64,000 nt of DNA from Kluyvera ascorbata_C (GCF_044197065.1 NZ_JBIQOI010000001.1:1-64000); one strand, 5' to 3'. Counted from the stretch's first letter, positions 16,431 to 27,450 are shown. Notes: generated from the sequence alone by a model not told the origin. A program made the numbers and translations.

Positions 16431-18037
16431 ACCAGCGGCGAAAGGACCGACGGGCCCGACTCCGTTAACAGATCCGGGTAATCCAGCGTGTAGTGCAGGC
16501 CGCGACTCTCTTTGCGCATCATCGCGCAGCGTACGATAAGCTCTGCAACCTGAACCAGATTACGCAGCTCCAGCAGGTTGTTCGACACGCGAAAGCGTGA
16601 GTAGTACTCGTCCAGCTCCTGCTGCAGCATGGTGATTCGACGCAGCGCGCGTTCCAGCCGTTTGGTGGTGCGCACAATGCCGACGTAGTCCCACATAAAG
16701 AGGCGCAGCTCGTGCCAGTTATGCTGGATGACGACCAGCTCATCGGAGTTTTCCACGCGGCTCTCATCCCACGCGGGCAGTTTTTCCGCCTGACGCGCGT
16801 ACGGCATGCGCTTGTGAATATCTTCCGCCGCCGACCAACCGTATACCAGACACTCCAGCAGTGAGTTCGATGCCATGCGGTTAGCGCCGTGCAGGCCGGT
16901 ATAGCTCACTTCGCCAATGGCATAAAGGCCGTCAACGTCGGTGCGACCATAGTCGTCAACCATCACGCCGCCGCAGGTGTAGTGCGCAGCAGGCACGATT
17001 GGTACCGGTTCTTTGGTCAGGTCGATGCCAAGGCCCAGTAATTTGTCATAAATCATCGGGAAGTGTTGGCGCACAAAATCTTCTGGCTTATGGCTGATGT
17101 CGAGGTACATGCAGTCGACGCCAAGGCGCTTCATTTCATGGTCGATAGCGCGCGCGACGATATCGCGAGGCGCCAGTTCGGCGCGCTCGTCAAAGTCTGG
17201 CATAAAGCGGCTGCCGTCAGGGCGCTTCAGATGCGCACCTTCACCGCGCAGGGCTTCGGTCAGCAGGAAGTTGCGCGCCTGCGGATGGTACAGCGCCGTA
17301 GGATGGAACTGATTGAACTCGAGGTTCGCCACGCGGCAGCCTGCGCGCCAGGCCATGGCGATACCGTCTCCAGAAGAGATATCCGGGTTGGTGGTGTACT
17401 GATAAACCTTGGATGCCCCGCCGGTTGCCAGCACGACCGATTTCGCCGCACAGGTTTCGACCTTCTCTTTATTACGATCCCAAATCCATGCTCCTACTAC
17501 ACGACGCGTGCCCGGCAGACCGACCTTATCTGAGATAATTAAATCGACGGCGTTGCTGCGCTCCAGAATACGGATGTTGGGATGGTTAATGGCCTTACTC
17601 ACCAGGGTATTTTCGACTTCGCGCCCGGTGGCATCGGCGGCGTGCAGAATACGGCGATGGCTGTGTCCGCCTTCGCGCGTAAGATGATAACTCTCTTCTC
17701 CGTTTGCCTGTACCTGGGTATCAAAGAGCACGCCCTGATCGATAAGCCATTGCACACAGTGTTTGGCGTTGCTGGCGACAAACGACACGGCCTGACGATC
17801 GCAAATCCCGGCACCGGCAATCAGCGTGTCATCAATGTGCGATTCAATGCTGTCCGTTTCATCGAAAACGGCGGCGATACCGCCTTGCGCGTAGAAGGTT
17901 GAGCCTTCGCTAATCGGCCCTTTGCTCAGCACGATAACTGAACTGTGCTCTGCAAGACGAAGCGCTAGCGACAACCCTGCAGCCCCGCTGCCGATAATCA
18001 GTACATCACAAGAAAGTTCTGGAAGTGAGTTCATCAT
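16415..18037 (-). CDS. nadB: L-aspartate oxidase
   Basis: A 540-residue FAD enzyme that oxidises L-aspartate to iminoaspartate, the first step of de novo NAD synthesis. The dinucleotide-binding motif GSGAAG is at 16-21. The succinate-dehydrogenase-like signature ending HRRILHAADATGRE and the GGIAAVF segment are conserved, as is the C-terminal domain LRRITMLQQELDEYY. The start has two consecutive ATG codons; either fits. A NadR box lies four bases upstream, so repression by NadR when NAD is plentiful is expected. Confidence 0.97.
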   Translation of the reverse strand: MMNSLPELSCDVLIIGSGAAGLSLALRLAEHSSVIVLSKGPISEGSTFYAQGGIAAVFDETDSIESHIDDTLIAGAGICDRQAVSFVASNAKHCVQWLIDQGVLFDTQVQANGEESYHLTREGGHSHRRILHAADATGREVENTLVSKAINHPNIRILERSNAVDLIISDKVGLPGTRRVVGAWIWDRNKEKVETCAAKSVVLATGGASKVYQYTTNPDISSGDGIAMAWRAGCRVANLEFNQFHPTALYHPQARNFLLTEALRGEGAHLKRPDGSRFMPDFDERAELAPRDIVARAIDHEMKRLGVDCMYLDISHKPEDFVRQHFPMIYDKLLGLGIDLTKEPVPIVPAAHYTCGGVMVDDYGRTDVDGLYAIGEVSYTGLHGANRMASNSLLECLVYGWSAAEDIHKRMPYARQAEKLPAWDESRVENSDELVVIQHNWHELRLFMWDYVGIVRTTKRLERALRRITMLQQELDEYYSRFRVSNNLLELRNLVQVAELIVRCAMMRKESRGLHYTLDYPDLLTESGPSVLSPLVHINK

Positions 18038-18040
18038 CTT

Positions 18041-18058
18041 TGTTTAATTTACTAAACA
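18041..18058. promoter_or_regulatory. NadR box of nadB
   Basis: TGTTTA-ATTTAC-TAAACA is a perfect 6-bp inverted repeat with a six-base spacer, matching the NadR operator known in front of nadA, nadB and pncB in enterobacteria. It overlaps the nadB leader just before the start codon. Confidence 0.88.
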
Positions 18059-18342
18059 CGGTGATCGCAGAGTAGCACTATAAAAGCGAGGTGTGCAGGG
18101 TTTTTTTGAACTATGGTTGTAATGACTAAACACGTGGTGACAAAACAGGTGAAAAGAGGGGCTAAGAAATAAGAGGAAAGCTATGAGGTTTAAGACGTAT
18201 TTATGGTGAAATAAAAGCCGGGTTACGTTACTCTTCTCGGGATTTGCGTTTTTATTTCGCAACTTACGTATTGGTAAACATCAGCAGACTTATAATGATA
18301 GACAATGAACGGTCTGCGGCTAAACAAAAAACAAAGCGTAAC
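18059..18342. other. nadB-rpoE divergent spacer
   Basis: Part of a 414-base gene-free region. It is AT-rich and includes a second TAAACA half-site (18126-18131) and runs of A that could carry further rpoE promoters upstream. I see no convincing small gene here; a short minus-strand open frame (18044-18262) has no ribosome site. Confidence 0.6.
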
Positions 18343-18370
18343 GGAACTTTACGAAACTCGAACACTCTAA
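18343..18370 (+). promoter_or_regulatory. Sigma-E-dependent promoter of rpoE
   Basis: GGAACTT (18343-18349), a 16-base spacer, then TCTAA (18366-18370). This matches the sigma-E -35/-10 pattern (GGAACTT / TCTGA-like) and the known autoregulated rpoE promoter of E. coli. Transcription would begin near 18377, giving a leader of about 75 bases. Confidence 0.88.
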
Positions 18371-18451
18371 GTCACTGCTTGCTCATAATGTAGTGCTGGA
18401 GTGGCATTCTGATTATGCATGGGAATAAGGTTTGGGGAGACATTACCTCGG

Positions 18452-19027
18452 ATGAGCGAGCAGTTAACGGACCAGGTCCTGGTTGAACGGGTCCAGAAAG
18501 GAGATCAGAAAGCTTTTAACCTTCTGGTAGTACGCTATCAGCATAAGGTCGCGAGCCTGGTTTCCCGCTATGTGCCATCTGGCGATGTGCCGGATGTGGT
18601 ACAAGAGTCTTTTATTAAGGCCTATCGCGCGCTGGATTCTTTCCGGGGAGATAGTGCTTTCTATACGTGGCTGTACCGTATTGCGGTGAATACAGCTAAA
18701 AATTACCTGGTTGCTCAGGGTCGTCGTCCACCGTCTAGCGATGTTGACGCGAACGACGCCGAAAACTTTGAAAGCGGTGGCGCTTTGAAAGAAATTTCGA
18801 ACCCTGAGAACTTAATGTTGTCAGAAGAACTGAGACAGATAGTTTTTCGCACCATTGATGCGCTTCCGGAAGATTTACGCATGGCAATTACCTTGCGGGA
18901 GCTCGATGGCCTAAGCTATGAAGAGATAGCGGCTATCATGGATTGTCCGGTCGGTACGGTTCGTTCTCGTATCTTCCGTGCGCGAGAAGCTATTGATAAT
19001 AAAGTTCAACCGCTTATCAGGCGTTGA
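18452..19027 (+). CDS. rpoE: RNA polymerase sigma factor RpoE (sigma-E)
   Basis: A 191-residue extracytoplasmic-function sigma factor that drives the envelope-stress regulon. Region 2 (DVPDVVQESFIKAYRALDSF and FYTWLYRIAVNTAKNYL) and region 4 (MAITLRELDGLSYEEIAAIM) are intact. The start aligns with E. coli MSEQLTDQ; GGGGAG lies 12 bases upstream and an in-frame ATG at 18419 could add 11 residues. It is first in the operon with rseA, rseB and rseC and is preceded by its own sigma-E promoter. Confidence 0.96.
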   Translation: MSEQLTDQVLVERVQKGDQKAFNLLVVRYQHKVASLVSRYVPSGDVPDVVQESFIKAYRALDSFRGDSAFYTWLYRIAVNTAKNYLVAQGRRPPSSDVDANDAENFESGGALKEISNPENLMLSEELRQIVFRTIDALPEDLRMAITLRELDGLSYEEIAAIMDCPVGTVRSRIFRAREAIDNKVQPLIRR

Positions 19028-19058
19028 TGGAAGCGGGATACTGGAAAAGGTATTAGGC

Positions 19059-19709
19059 ATGCAGAAAGAAAAACTTTCCGCCTTAATGGATGGTGAAACG
19101 CTGGATAACGAGCTGCTGACAGAGTTGACGCGCTCGCCAGAGTTACAGGAAACCTGGGCAAGCTATCACCTGATCCGCGACTCGCTTCGCGGCGACACGG
19201 GTGACGTGCTTCACTTCGATATTTCCTCTCGCGTTATGGCCGCCATCGAAAATGAGCCCGTTCGTCTCCCGACAGCGCCGCTTATTCCTGAAGCCCAGCC
19301 AGCGCCGCATCAATGGCAGAAAATGCCGTTCTGGAGCAAGGTTCGTCCGTGGGCCAGTTCGCTTACCCAGATGGGAGTGGCAGCTTGTGTATCGCTTGCT
19401 GTTATTGTCGGCGTTCAGCACTATAATGGACAACCGGAATCCTCCCAACCTGAATCGCCGGTATTCAACACGCTGCCGATGATGGGTAAAGCCAGTCCAG
19501 TGAGTCTGGGGGTTCCTACAGACGCATCGGCAGGCAGCACCGGGCCTCAACAGGTTCAGGAACAGCGTCGTCGTATTAATGCTATGCTGCAGGACTATGA
19601 ATTGCAGCGTCGCTTGCATTCAGAACAGCTTCAGTTTGAGCAGGCACAAACCCAGCAAGCAGCTGTTCAGGTGCCAGGATACCAAACTCTAGGAACGCAA
19701 TCGCAGTAA
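19059..19709 (+). CDS. rseA: Anti-sigma-E factor RseA
   Basis: A 216-residue single-pass inner-membrane protein. The cytoplasmic N-terminal domain (1-90) holds sigma-E. The hydrophobic segment around residues 101-118 (MGVAACVSLAVIVGVQHY) is the membrane span. The periplasmic Gln-rich tail binds RseB and is cut by DegS and then RseP on stress. I start at the ATG at 19059 matching E. coli; 31 bases separate it from rpoE. It ends in TAATG shared with rseB. Confidence 0.96.
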   Translation: MQKEKLSALMDGETLDNELLTELTRSPELQETWASYHLIRDSLRGDTGDVLHFDISSRVMAAIENEPVRLPTAPLIPEAQPAPHQWQKMPFWSKVRPWASSLTQMGVAACVSLAVIVGVQHYNGQPESSQPESPVFNTLPMMGKASPVSLGVPTDASAGSTGPQQVQEQRRRINAMLQDYELQRRLHSEQLQFEQAQTQQAAVQVPGYQTLGTQSQ

Positions 19710-20662
19710 TGAAGCAACTTTGGTGTGCCATGTCCCTTGTGGCTGGTAGCCTGTTCTTCACCGCCAACGCCTCGGCTGATGTATCGTCCGGGGCGTTGTT
19801 GCAGGAGATGAATCTGGCCAGTCAGTCACTCAACTACGAGCTGTCGTTCGTCAGCATTAATAAATCAGGCGTCGAATCACTGCGCTATCGTCACGTGCGT
19901 CTTAATGGGCAGCCGCTGGCGGAATTGCTGCAGATGGACGGCCCGCGCCGCGAAGTGGTTCAGCGTGGAAATGAGATTAGCTATTTTGAGCCAGGTCTCG
20001 ATCCCTTCACGCTGAACGGCGACTATATTGTCGACTCGCTGCCATCGCTGGTTTATACCGATTTCAAACGTCTGGCGCCTTACTACGATTTTATCTCCGT
20101 AGGCCGTACGCGTATTGCGGACCGCATGTGCGATGTCATCCGCGTTGTGGCGCGAGACGGCACACGCTATAGCTATATCGTGTGGATGGACTCCGAAAGC
20201 AAGCTGCCGATGCGCGTTGACCTGCTCGACCGTGATGGTGAAACCCTGGAACAGTTCCGGGTTGTCGCTATTTCTACGGGCGATCAGGTGAGCACCAGCA
20301 TGCAGGGGCTGGCGAAAGCCAACCTGCCGCCGCAGCTCTCCTTACCAACGGGCACCAGCGCGACCTTCAACTGGACGACAAGCTGGCTGCCGCAGGGCTT
20401 TAAAGAGGTCTCCAGCAGCCGTCGTACGCTGCCGAGCGTCGACAGCCCGGTTGAGTCCCGTCTCTATTCCGACGGTCTGTTTAGCTTCTCTGTGAATATC
20501 AGCCGCGCAACGGCTAATAGCAGCGAACAGATGCTGCGTACCGGCCGCCGCACGGTCACGACGACCATCCGCAATCAGGCCGATATCACGATTGTTGGCG
20601 AGCTTCCGCCTCCGACGGCGAAACGCGTTGCTGACGGTATTCAATTCAAGGGTGCGCAATGA
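19709..20662 (+). CDS. rseB: Sigma-E regulatory protein RseB
   Basis: A 317-residue periplasmic protein with signal peptide MKQLWCAMSLVAGSLFFTAN followed by ASA. It binds the periplasmic tail of RseA and protects it from DegS, being displaced by lipopolysaccharide. The large N-terminal LolA-like domain and small C-terminal domain (about 215-315) match E. coli RseB. It overlaps rseA by one base and rseC by four, showing translational coupling. Confidence 0.95.
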   Translation: MKQLWCAMSLVAGSLFFTANASADVSSGALLQEMNLASQSLNYELSFVSINKSGVESLRYRHVRLNGQPLAELLQMDGPRREVVQRGNEISYFEPGLDPFTLNGDYIVDSLPSLVYTDFKRLAPYYDFISVGRTRIADRMCDVIRVVARDGTRYSYIVWMDSESKLPMRVDLLDRDGETLEQFRVVAISTGDQVSTSMQGLAKANLPPQLSLPTGTSATFNWTTSWLPQGFKEVSSSRRTLPSVDSPVESRLYSDGLFSFSVNISRATANSSEQMLRTGRRTVTTTIRNQADITIVGELPPPTAKRVADGIQFKGAQ

Positions 20663-21135
20663 TTAAAGAGTGGGCTACCGTTATTGCATGGAATAACGGT
20701 ATTGCGCAGGTGAGCTGCGATGTAAAAGCCTCCTGCAATAGCTGCGCATCACGTGCAGGCTGCGGCAGCCGGGTGCTGAATAAGCTGGGGCCACAGACCA
20801 ACCACACCATCTCTGTTCCTAGCGCTGAACCGCTGGTTACGGGGCAAAAAGTGGAGTTGGGCATTACCGAAGGTAGCCTCCTCGGCTCTGCGATGCTGGT
20901 TTATATGTCTCCGCTGCTGGGGCTGTTCGTGGTCGCGGCACTGTTTCAGGTCCTGTTCGGCACTGATATTGCGGCGCTCAGCGGCGCGGTGCTTGGTGGC
21001 GTTGGCGGGTTCCTGATTGCCAAAGGCCTCTCGCCGCGGCTTGCCGCGAGGGAAACCTGGCAGCCTATCATCATCAGCGTGGGGCTTCCGCCTGACCTGA
21101 TTCGCACCACGTCTTCTACCGAAATGAGCCAGTGA
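20659..21135 (+). CDS. rseC: RseC, SoxR-reducing/sigma-E operon membrane protein
   Basis: A 158-residue inner-membrane protein. The N-terminal cytoplasmic part has four cysteines in a CX5CX2CX5C pattern (20, 26, 29, 35), which probably bind a metal or Fe-S centre. Two membrane spans follow (about 75-95 and 103-122). E. coli RseC affects sigma-E activity mildly and helps reduce SoxR. It is last in rpoE-rseABC, starting with an ATGA overlap with rseB. Confidence 0.94.
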   Translation: MIKEWATVIAWNNGIAQVSCDVKASCNSCASRAGCGSRVLNKLGPQTNHTISVPSAEPLVTGQKVELGITEGSLLGSAMLVYMSPLLGLFVVAALFQVLFGTDIAALSGAVLGGVGGFLIAKGLSPRLAARETWQPIIISVGLPPDLIRTTSSTEMSQ

Positions 21136-21308
21136 TTACGCTGGCTTTATTATTTTTGGAACACTCCTCGCAGGAAGCGCTATGCTTGCGGGAAGAGCAT
21201 TTCCTGGTTACGCGGTTGTAGTGTAGAATGCGGCGTTTTCGAACGACAATAACGTCAGGCTCCGTACCGCGGCCTCAAAGTATTCGTAAGGCATAAATAT
21301 TTTAATAT

Positions 21309-23108
<1,800 letters not shown>

Positions 23109-23124
23109 TCTCTAAGGAGTTGGC

Positions 23125-24099
23125 ATGGCGAACATGTTTGCCCTGATTCTGGTGATTGCCACACTGGTAACGGGCCTTTTGTGGTGCGTTGATAAGTTTA
23201 TCTTCGCGCCCAAGCGGCGGGAACGTCAGGCGGCAGCGCAGGTTGCCACCGGCGAAGCGCTGGATAAAAAAACGCTGAAGAAAGTTGGCCCGAAACCGGG
23301 CTGGCTGGAAACCGGCGCTTCGGTCTTCCCGGTGCTGGCCATCGTGCTGATCGTGCGTTCATTTATCTATGAACCGTTCCAGATCCCATCTGGTTCGATG
23401 ATGCCAACGCTGTTGATTGGTGACTTTATCCTGGTGGAGAAATTTGCCTACGGGATTAAAGATCCTATTTACCAGAAGACGCTGATTGAAACTGGTCATC
23501 CGAAACGTGGCGACATTGTGGTGTTCAAATACCCGGAAGATCCGCGCCTTGATTACATTAAGCGTGCTGTGGGTCTGCCTGGGGACAAAGTGACCTACGA
23601 TCCCATCGCCAAGCAGGTGACCATTCAACCAGGATGCAGCTCCGGTCAGGCGTGCGGTAGCGCACTGCCGGTGACCTACTCTAACGTTGAACCGAGCGAT
23701 TTCGTCCAGACCTTCTCCCGCAGCAACGGCGGTGAAGCGACCAGCGGCTTCTTTGAGATGCCGCAGGGCGAAAGCAAAGCGGATGGCGTACGCCTGACGC
23801 AGCGCCAGGAAACGCTGGGTGATGTGAATCACCGTATCCTGACCGTGCCAATCGCGCAGGATCAGGTCGGCATGTATTACCATCAGTCCGGTTTGCCGTT
23901 GGCAACCTGGATTGTACCGCCAGGCCACTACTTCATGATGGGTGACAACCGCGACAACAGCGCGGACAGCCGTTACTGGGGCTTTGTGCCGGAAGCGAAC
24001 CTGGTAGGTAAAGCGACCGCCATCTGGATGAGCTTTGAAAAACAAGAGGGTCAATGGCCAACCGGCGTGCGTTTAAGCCGCATCGGTGGGATCCATTAA
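23125..24099 (+). CDS. lepB: Signal peptidase I
   Basis: A 324-residue inner-membrane protease that removes Sec and Tat signal peptides. It has two N-terminal membrane spans (3-22 and about 62-80), the catalytic Ser91 in PSGSMMPT and Lys146 in DYIKRAVGLPGD, and the conserved box GDNRDNSADSRYWG. It is translated 16 bases after lepA in the same operon (ribosome site TAAGGAG). Confidence 0.97.
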   Translation: MANMFALILVIATLVTGLLWCVDKFIFAPKRRERQAAAQVATGEALDKKTLKKVGPKPGWLETGASVFPVLAIVLIVRSFIYEPFQIPSGSMMPTLLIGDFILVEKFAYGIKDPIYQKTLIETGHPKRGDIVVFKYPEDPRLDYIKRAVGLPGDKVTYDPIAKQVTIQPGCSSGQACGSALPVTYSNVEPSDFVQTFSRSNGGEATSGFFEMPQGESKADGVRLTQRQETLGDVNHRILTVPIAQDQVGMYYHQSGLPLATWIVPPGHYFMMGDNRDNSADSRYWGFVPEANLVGKATAIWMSFEKQEGQWPTGVRLSRIGGIH

Positions 24100-24241
24100 T
24101 TCTTAGCCTGACTTCACGCGGTGGCTGAATAGTCGCCGCGTGAATTATTTCGTGTTTTAATCCATTCAAACTAACGACATCCCTTGTCGTTGCGTATAGA
24201 ATATCCCCCCGAAGTTTCGGATGTCTCTTATCAGGGACACG

Positions 24242-24285
24242 GCACACGAAACCGCATTGGTTTCCTTCAGGTCTGTTTCGTGTGC
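24242..24285 (+). promoter_or_regulatory. RNase III processing hairpin in the rnc leader
   Basis: GCACACGAAAC (24242-24252) pairs perfectly with GTTTCGTGTGC (24275-24285), and within it AAACC/GGTTT closes a five-base loop. The position 35 bases before rnc matches the leader element of E. coli (rncO), which RNase III cleaves to destabilise its own mRNA. The remaining lepB-rnc spacer (24100-24241) holds likely promoter sequence. Confidence 0.85.
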
Positions 24286-24319
24286 TGCATTTTTGACGCA
24301 TTTATTTATTTGGTATCGC

Positions 24320-25000
24320 ATGAACCCCATCGTAATTAATCGGCTTCAACGAAAGCTGGGCTACACTTTTGTTCATCAGGAACTGTTGCAGCAGGCATTA
24401 ACGCACCGCAGTGCCAGCAGCAAGCACAACGAACGCTTAGAGTTTTTGGGCGATTCAATTTTAAGCTATGTGATCGCGAACGCGCTCTATCACCGCTTCC
24501 CACGCGTGGATGAAGGGGATATGAGCCGTATGCGTGCGACGCTGGTTCGAGGTAATACGCTGGCGGAAATCGCTCGCGAATTTGAGCTGGGTGAATGCCT
24601 GCGCTTAGGGCCGGGTGAACTGAAAAGCGGCGGCTTCCGTCGGGAATCTATTCTGGCGGATACGGTTGAAGCGTTAATTGGCGGGGTGTTCCTCGACAGC
24701 GACATTCAGAACGTTGAGAAGCTGATCCTCTCCTGGTACCAGACCCGCCTGGACGAAATCAGCCCAGGTGATAAGCAAAAAGATCCAAAAACACGCTTGC
24801 AGGAGTATCTGCAAGGCCGTCACCTGCCGCTGCCGTCTTATCTGGTGGTTCAGGTGCGCGGGGAAGCACACGATCAAGAATTTACTATCCACTGCCAGGT
24901 TAGCGGCCTGAGTGAACCGGTGGTCGGCACAGGTTCCAGTCGTCGCAAGGCGGAACAGGCTGCCGCCGAACAGGCGTTGAAAAAGCTGGAGCTGGAATGA
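24320..25000 (+). CDS. rnc: Ribonuclease III
   Basis: A 226-residue double-strand-specific endoribonuclease that processes rRNA precursors and many mRNAs. The catalytic signature ERLEFLGDS (38-46) carries Glu41 and Asp45, with the second acidic pair in ADTVEALIGG. The C-terminal dsRNA-binding domain (about 155-226) ends in SSRRKAEQAAAEQALKKLE. I start at MNPIVINRLQ as in E. coli; an upstream frame extension covers the rncO hairpin and is not coding. It overlaps era by four bases. Confidence 0.97.
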   Translation: MNPIVINRLQRKLGYTFVHQELLQQALTHRSASSKHNERLEFLGDSILSYVIANALYHRFPRVDEGDMSRMRATLVRGNTLAEIAREFELGECLRLGPGELKSGGFRRESILADTVEALIGGVFLDSDIQNVEKLILSWYQTRLDEISPGDKQKDPKTRLQEYLQGRHLPLPSYLVVQVRGEAHDQEFTIHCQVSGLSEPVVGTGSSRRKAEQAAAEQALKKLELE

Positions 25001-25902
25001 GCGAAGAAAAAACTTACTGCGGATTTATTGCCATCGTCGGTCGTCCGAACGTTGGCAAATCCACGCTGCTGAACGAACTGCTGGGGCAGAAGATCTCCAT
25101 CACGTCGCGTAAAGCGCAAACCACGCGTCACCGTATTGTCGGTATTCATACCGAAGGTGCATACCAGGCTATCTACGTAGATACCCCGGGCCTGCACATG
25201 GAAGAAAAACGCGCAATCAACCGCCTGATGAACAAAGCGGCCAGCAGCTCTATCGGCGACGTTGAGCTGATCATTTTCGTGGTGGAAGGTACCCGCTGGA
25301 CGCCTGACGACGAAATGGTGCTGAACAAACTGCGCGGCGGTAAAGCGCCGGTGATTCTGGCGGTGAACAAAGTCGATAACGTGCAGGAAAAGGCGGATCT
25401 GCTGCCGCACCTGCAGTTCCTCGGCAGCCAGATGGACTTCCTCGATATCGTACCGATGTCTGCAGAGACCGGTCTGAACGTGGATACCATCGCGGGTATC
25501 GTGCGTAAGCACCTGCCGGAAGCTATTCACCACTTCCCGGAAGACTACATCACCGACCGTTCACAGCGCTTTATGGCTTCTGAAATCATCCGTGAAAAAC
25601 TGATGCGTTTCCTGGGCGCTGAGCTGCCGTATTCAGTCACCGTTGAAATCGAACGCTTCGTCTCTAACGAGCGCGGTGGCTATGACGTTAACGGCCTGAT
25701 TCTGGTTGAGCGTGAAGGGCAGAAGAAGATGGTTATTGGTAACAAAGGTTCCAAAATCAAAACCATCGGTATCGAAGCCCGTAAGGACATGCAGGATATG
25801 TTCGAAGCGCCTGTTCACCTTGAACTGTGGGTGAAAGTGAAATCTGGCTGGGCCGATGACGAGCGCGCACTGCGTAGTCTCGGTTATACCGACGATCTCT
25901 GA
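24997..25902 (+). CDS. era: GTPase Era
   Basis: A 301-residue Ras-like GTPase that binds the 3' end of 16S rRNA during 30S maturation. G1 GRPNVGKST, G3 DTPGLH, G4 NKVD and the C-terminal KH domain with VIGNKGSKIK are present. It is coupled to rnc by an ATGA overlap and followed by recO after 12 bases. Confidence 0.97.
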   Translation: MSEEKTYCGFIAIVGRPNVGKSTLLNELLGQKISITSRKAQTTRHRIVGIHTEGAYQAIYVDTPGLHMEEKRAINRLMNKAASSSIGDVELIIFVVEGTRWTPDDEMVLNKLRGGKAPVILAVNKVDNVQEKADLLPHLQFLGSQMDFLDIVPMSAETGLNVDTIAGIVRKHLPEAIHHFPEDYITDRSQRFMASEIIREKLMRFLGAELPYSVTVEIERFVSNERGGYDVNGLILVEREGQKKMVIGNKGSKIKTIGIEARKDMQDMFEAPVHLELWVKVKSGWADDERALRSLGYTDDL

Positions 25903-25914
25903 GAGTAATCCCCG

Positions 25915-26628
25915 ATGGAAGGCTGGCAGCGCGCTTTCGTCCTGCATAGTCGTCCCTGGAGCGAAACCAGTTTAATACTGGACGTCTTCACGGAAGAGTC
26001 GGGTCGCGTGCGCCTTGTGGCTAAAGGCGCACGTTCCAAACGTTCCAACCTCAAAGGTGCGCTTCAGCCCTTTACTCCCTTATTAGTTCGCTTTGGCGGG
26101 CGTGGCGAAGTCAAAACGCTGCGTAGCGCGGAAGCGGTCTCACTCGCACTTCCCTTAAGCGGCATCACGCTTTATAGCGGTCTGTACGTCAACGAGTTGC
26201 TCTCCCGCGTGCTGGAGCACGAAACCCGCTTCTCTGAACTCTTCTTCGATTATCTGTACTGCATCCAGGCGCTGGCCGGTGCAACGGGCTCGCCAGAACC
26301 CGCGCTGCGCCGCTTTGAGCTCGCGCTGCTGGGGCATCTGGGCTACGGCGTCGATTTTCTGCACTGCGCCGGTAGCGGCGATGAGGTTGATGACACCATG
26401 ACCTACCGCTACCGTGAAGAGAAAGGGTTTATCGCGAGCGTGGTTATCGATAACAACACCTTTACCGGGCGCCATTTGAAAGCGCTGGAAAGCCGTGAAT
26501 TTCCTGACGTGGACTCGCTGCGCGCCGCGAAACGCTTTACCCGTATGGCACTGAAGCCGTATCTTGGTGGTAAACCGCTTAAGAGCCGCGAGCTCTTTCG
26601 CCAGTTTGTCCCCAAGCAGAAACCCTGA
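25915..26628 (+). CDS. recO: DNA repair protein RecO
   Basis: A 237-residue recombination mediator that, with RecR, loads RecA on SSB-coated gaps. The N-terminal OB-fold (1-80; RAFVLHSRPWSETSLILDVF) and helical C-terminal part are clear. It ends a few residues shorter than E. coli RecO (242). It belongs to the rnc-era-recO operon. Confidence 0.94.
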   Translation: MEGWQRAFVLHSRPWSETSLILDVFTEESGRVRLVAKGARSKRSNLKGALQPFTPLLVRFGGRGEVKTLRSAEAVSLALPLSGITLYSGLYVNELLSRVLEHETRFSELFFDYLYCIQALAGATGSPEPALRRFELALLGHLGYGVDFLHCAGSGDEVDDTMTYRYREEKGFIASVVIDNNTFTGRHLKALESREFPDVDSLRAAKRFTRMALKPYLGGKPLKSRELFRQFVPKQKP

Positions 26629-26638
26629 TTGCACTCAT

Positions 26639-26691
26639 CCCGCTTTCCCCCTTGCTCTTTGGGCAGAGGGCCGGGGCGAGGGGAAATGAAC
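26639..26691. repeat. Short interspersed palindrome between recO and pdxJ
   Basis: CCCGCTTTCCCCCTTGCTCT, then TTGGGCAGAGGGCCGGGGCG and AGGGG. The stretch resembles the common enterobacterial intergenic pattern in which a CCCTCTCCC-like arm faces a GGGAGAGGG-like arm beside GGGGTGAGGG. Here the arms are degraded. It may act as a processing or termination element between recO and pdxJ. Confidence 0.45.
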
Positions 26692-26718
26692 GTTAAAAAT
26701 AAAGACACGAGGATTGTC

Positions 26719-27450
26719 ATGGCTGAATTACTGTTAGGCGTCAATATTGACCACATTGCCACCCTGCGTAACGCGCGCGGCACCGCCTATCCCGATCCGG
26801 TTCAGGCGGCATTTATCGCCGAGCAGGCCGGTGCGGATGGCATCACCGTGCATTTACGTGAAGATCGTCGCCACATCACTGACCGCGACGTGCGCATTCT
26901 GCGTCAGACGCTGGACACCCGCATGAACCTGGAGATGGCGGTCACCGAAGAGATGCTGACCATCGCCTGTGAAACCAAACCGCATTTCTGCTGCCTGGTG
27001 CCGGAAAAGCGTCAGGAAGTCACCACTGAAGGCGGTCTGGACGTGGCCGGTCAGCTCGATAAAATGCGCGATGCCTGCAAACGCCTGGCCGGCGCTGGTA
27101 TTCTGGTGTCGCTGTTTATTGATGCCGATAACGCACAGATTAAAGCCGCGGCCGACGTTGGCGCGCCGTATATCGAAATCCATACCGGCTGCTATGCGGA
27201 TGCCACCACCGATGCTGAACAGGCGAAAGAGCTTGAGCGTATCGCGAAAGCCGCGACCTATGCCGCCAGCCTGGGGCTGAAGGTGAATGCCGGCCACGGC
27301 CTCACCTACCACAATGTTAAAGCGGTTGCCGCGCTGCCGGAAATGCATGAGCTGAATATCGGCCATGCCATTATTGGGCGTGCAGTGATGACCGGCCTGA
27401 AAGAGGCGGTTGCCGAGATGAAACGCTTGATGCTGGAAGCGCGCGCGTAA
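26719..27450 (+). CDS. pdxJ: Pyridoxine 5'-phosphate synthase
   Basis: A 243-residue TIM-barrel enzyme that condenses 1-deoxyxylulose 5-phosphate with 3-amino-1-hydroxyacetone phosphate to pyridoxine 5'-phosphate. LLGVNIDHIATLRNARGT at the start, HLREDRRHI and NAGHGL are family signatures. I chose the ATG at 26719, with GAGGATTG upstream, because it aligns with E. coli PdxJ; a longer frame would read through the intergenic repeat. It shares one base with the acpS start. Confidence 0.96.
   Translation: MAELLLGVNIDHIATLRNARGTAYPDPVQAAFIAEQAGADGITVHLREDRRHITDRDVRILRQTLDTRMNLEMAVTEEMLTIACETKPHFCCLVPEKRQEVTTEGGLDVAGQLDKMRDACKRLAGAGILVSLFIDADNAQIKAAADVGAPYIEIHTGCYADATTDAEQAKELERIAKAATYAASLGLKVNAGHGLTYHNVKAVAALPEMHELNIGHAIIGRAVMTGLKEAVAEMKRLMLEARA

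Noticed and set aside
18044..18262. A 72-codon minus-strand frame upstream of nadB
   Set aside because: It is rich in Phe, Leu and Ser from AT-rich DNA, has no ribosome site, and covers the NadR box and promoter region.
24221..24319. N-terminal extension of RNase III
   Set aside because: The frame is open, but the region is the rncO hairpin and the family starts at MNPIVIN.
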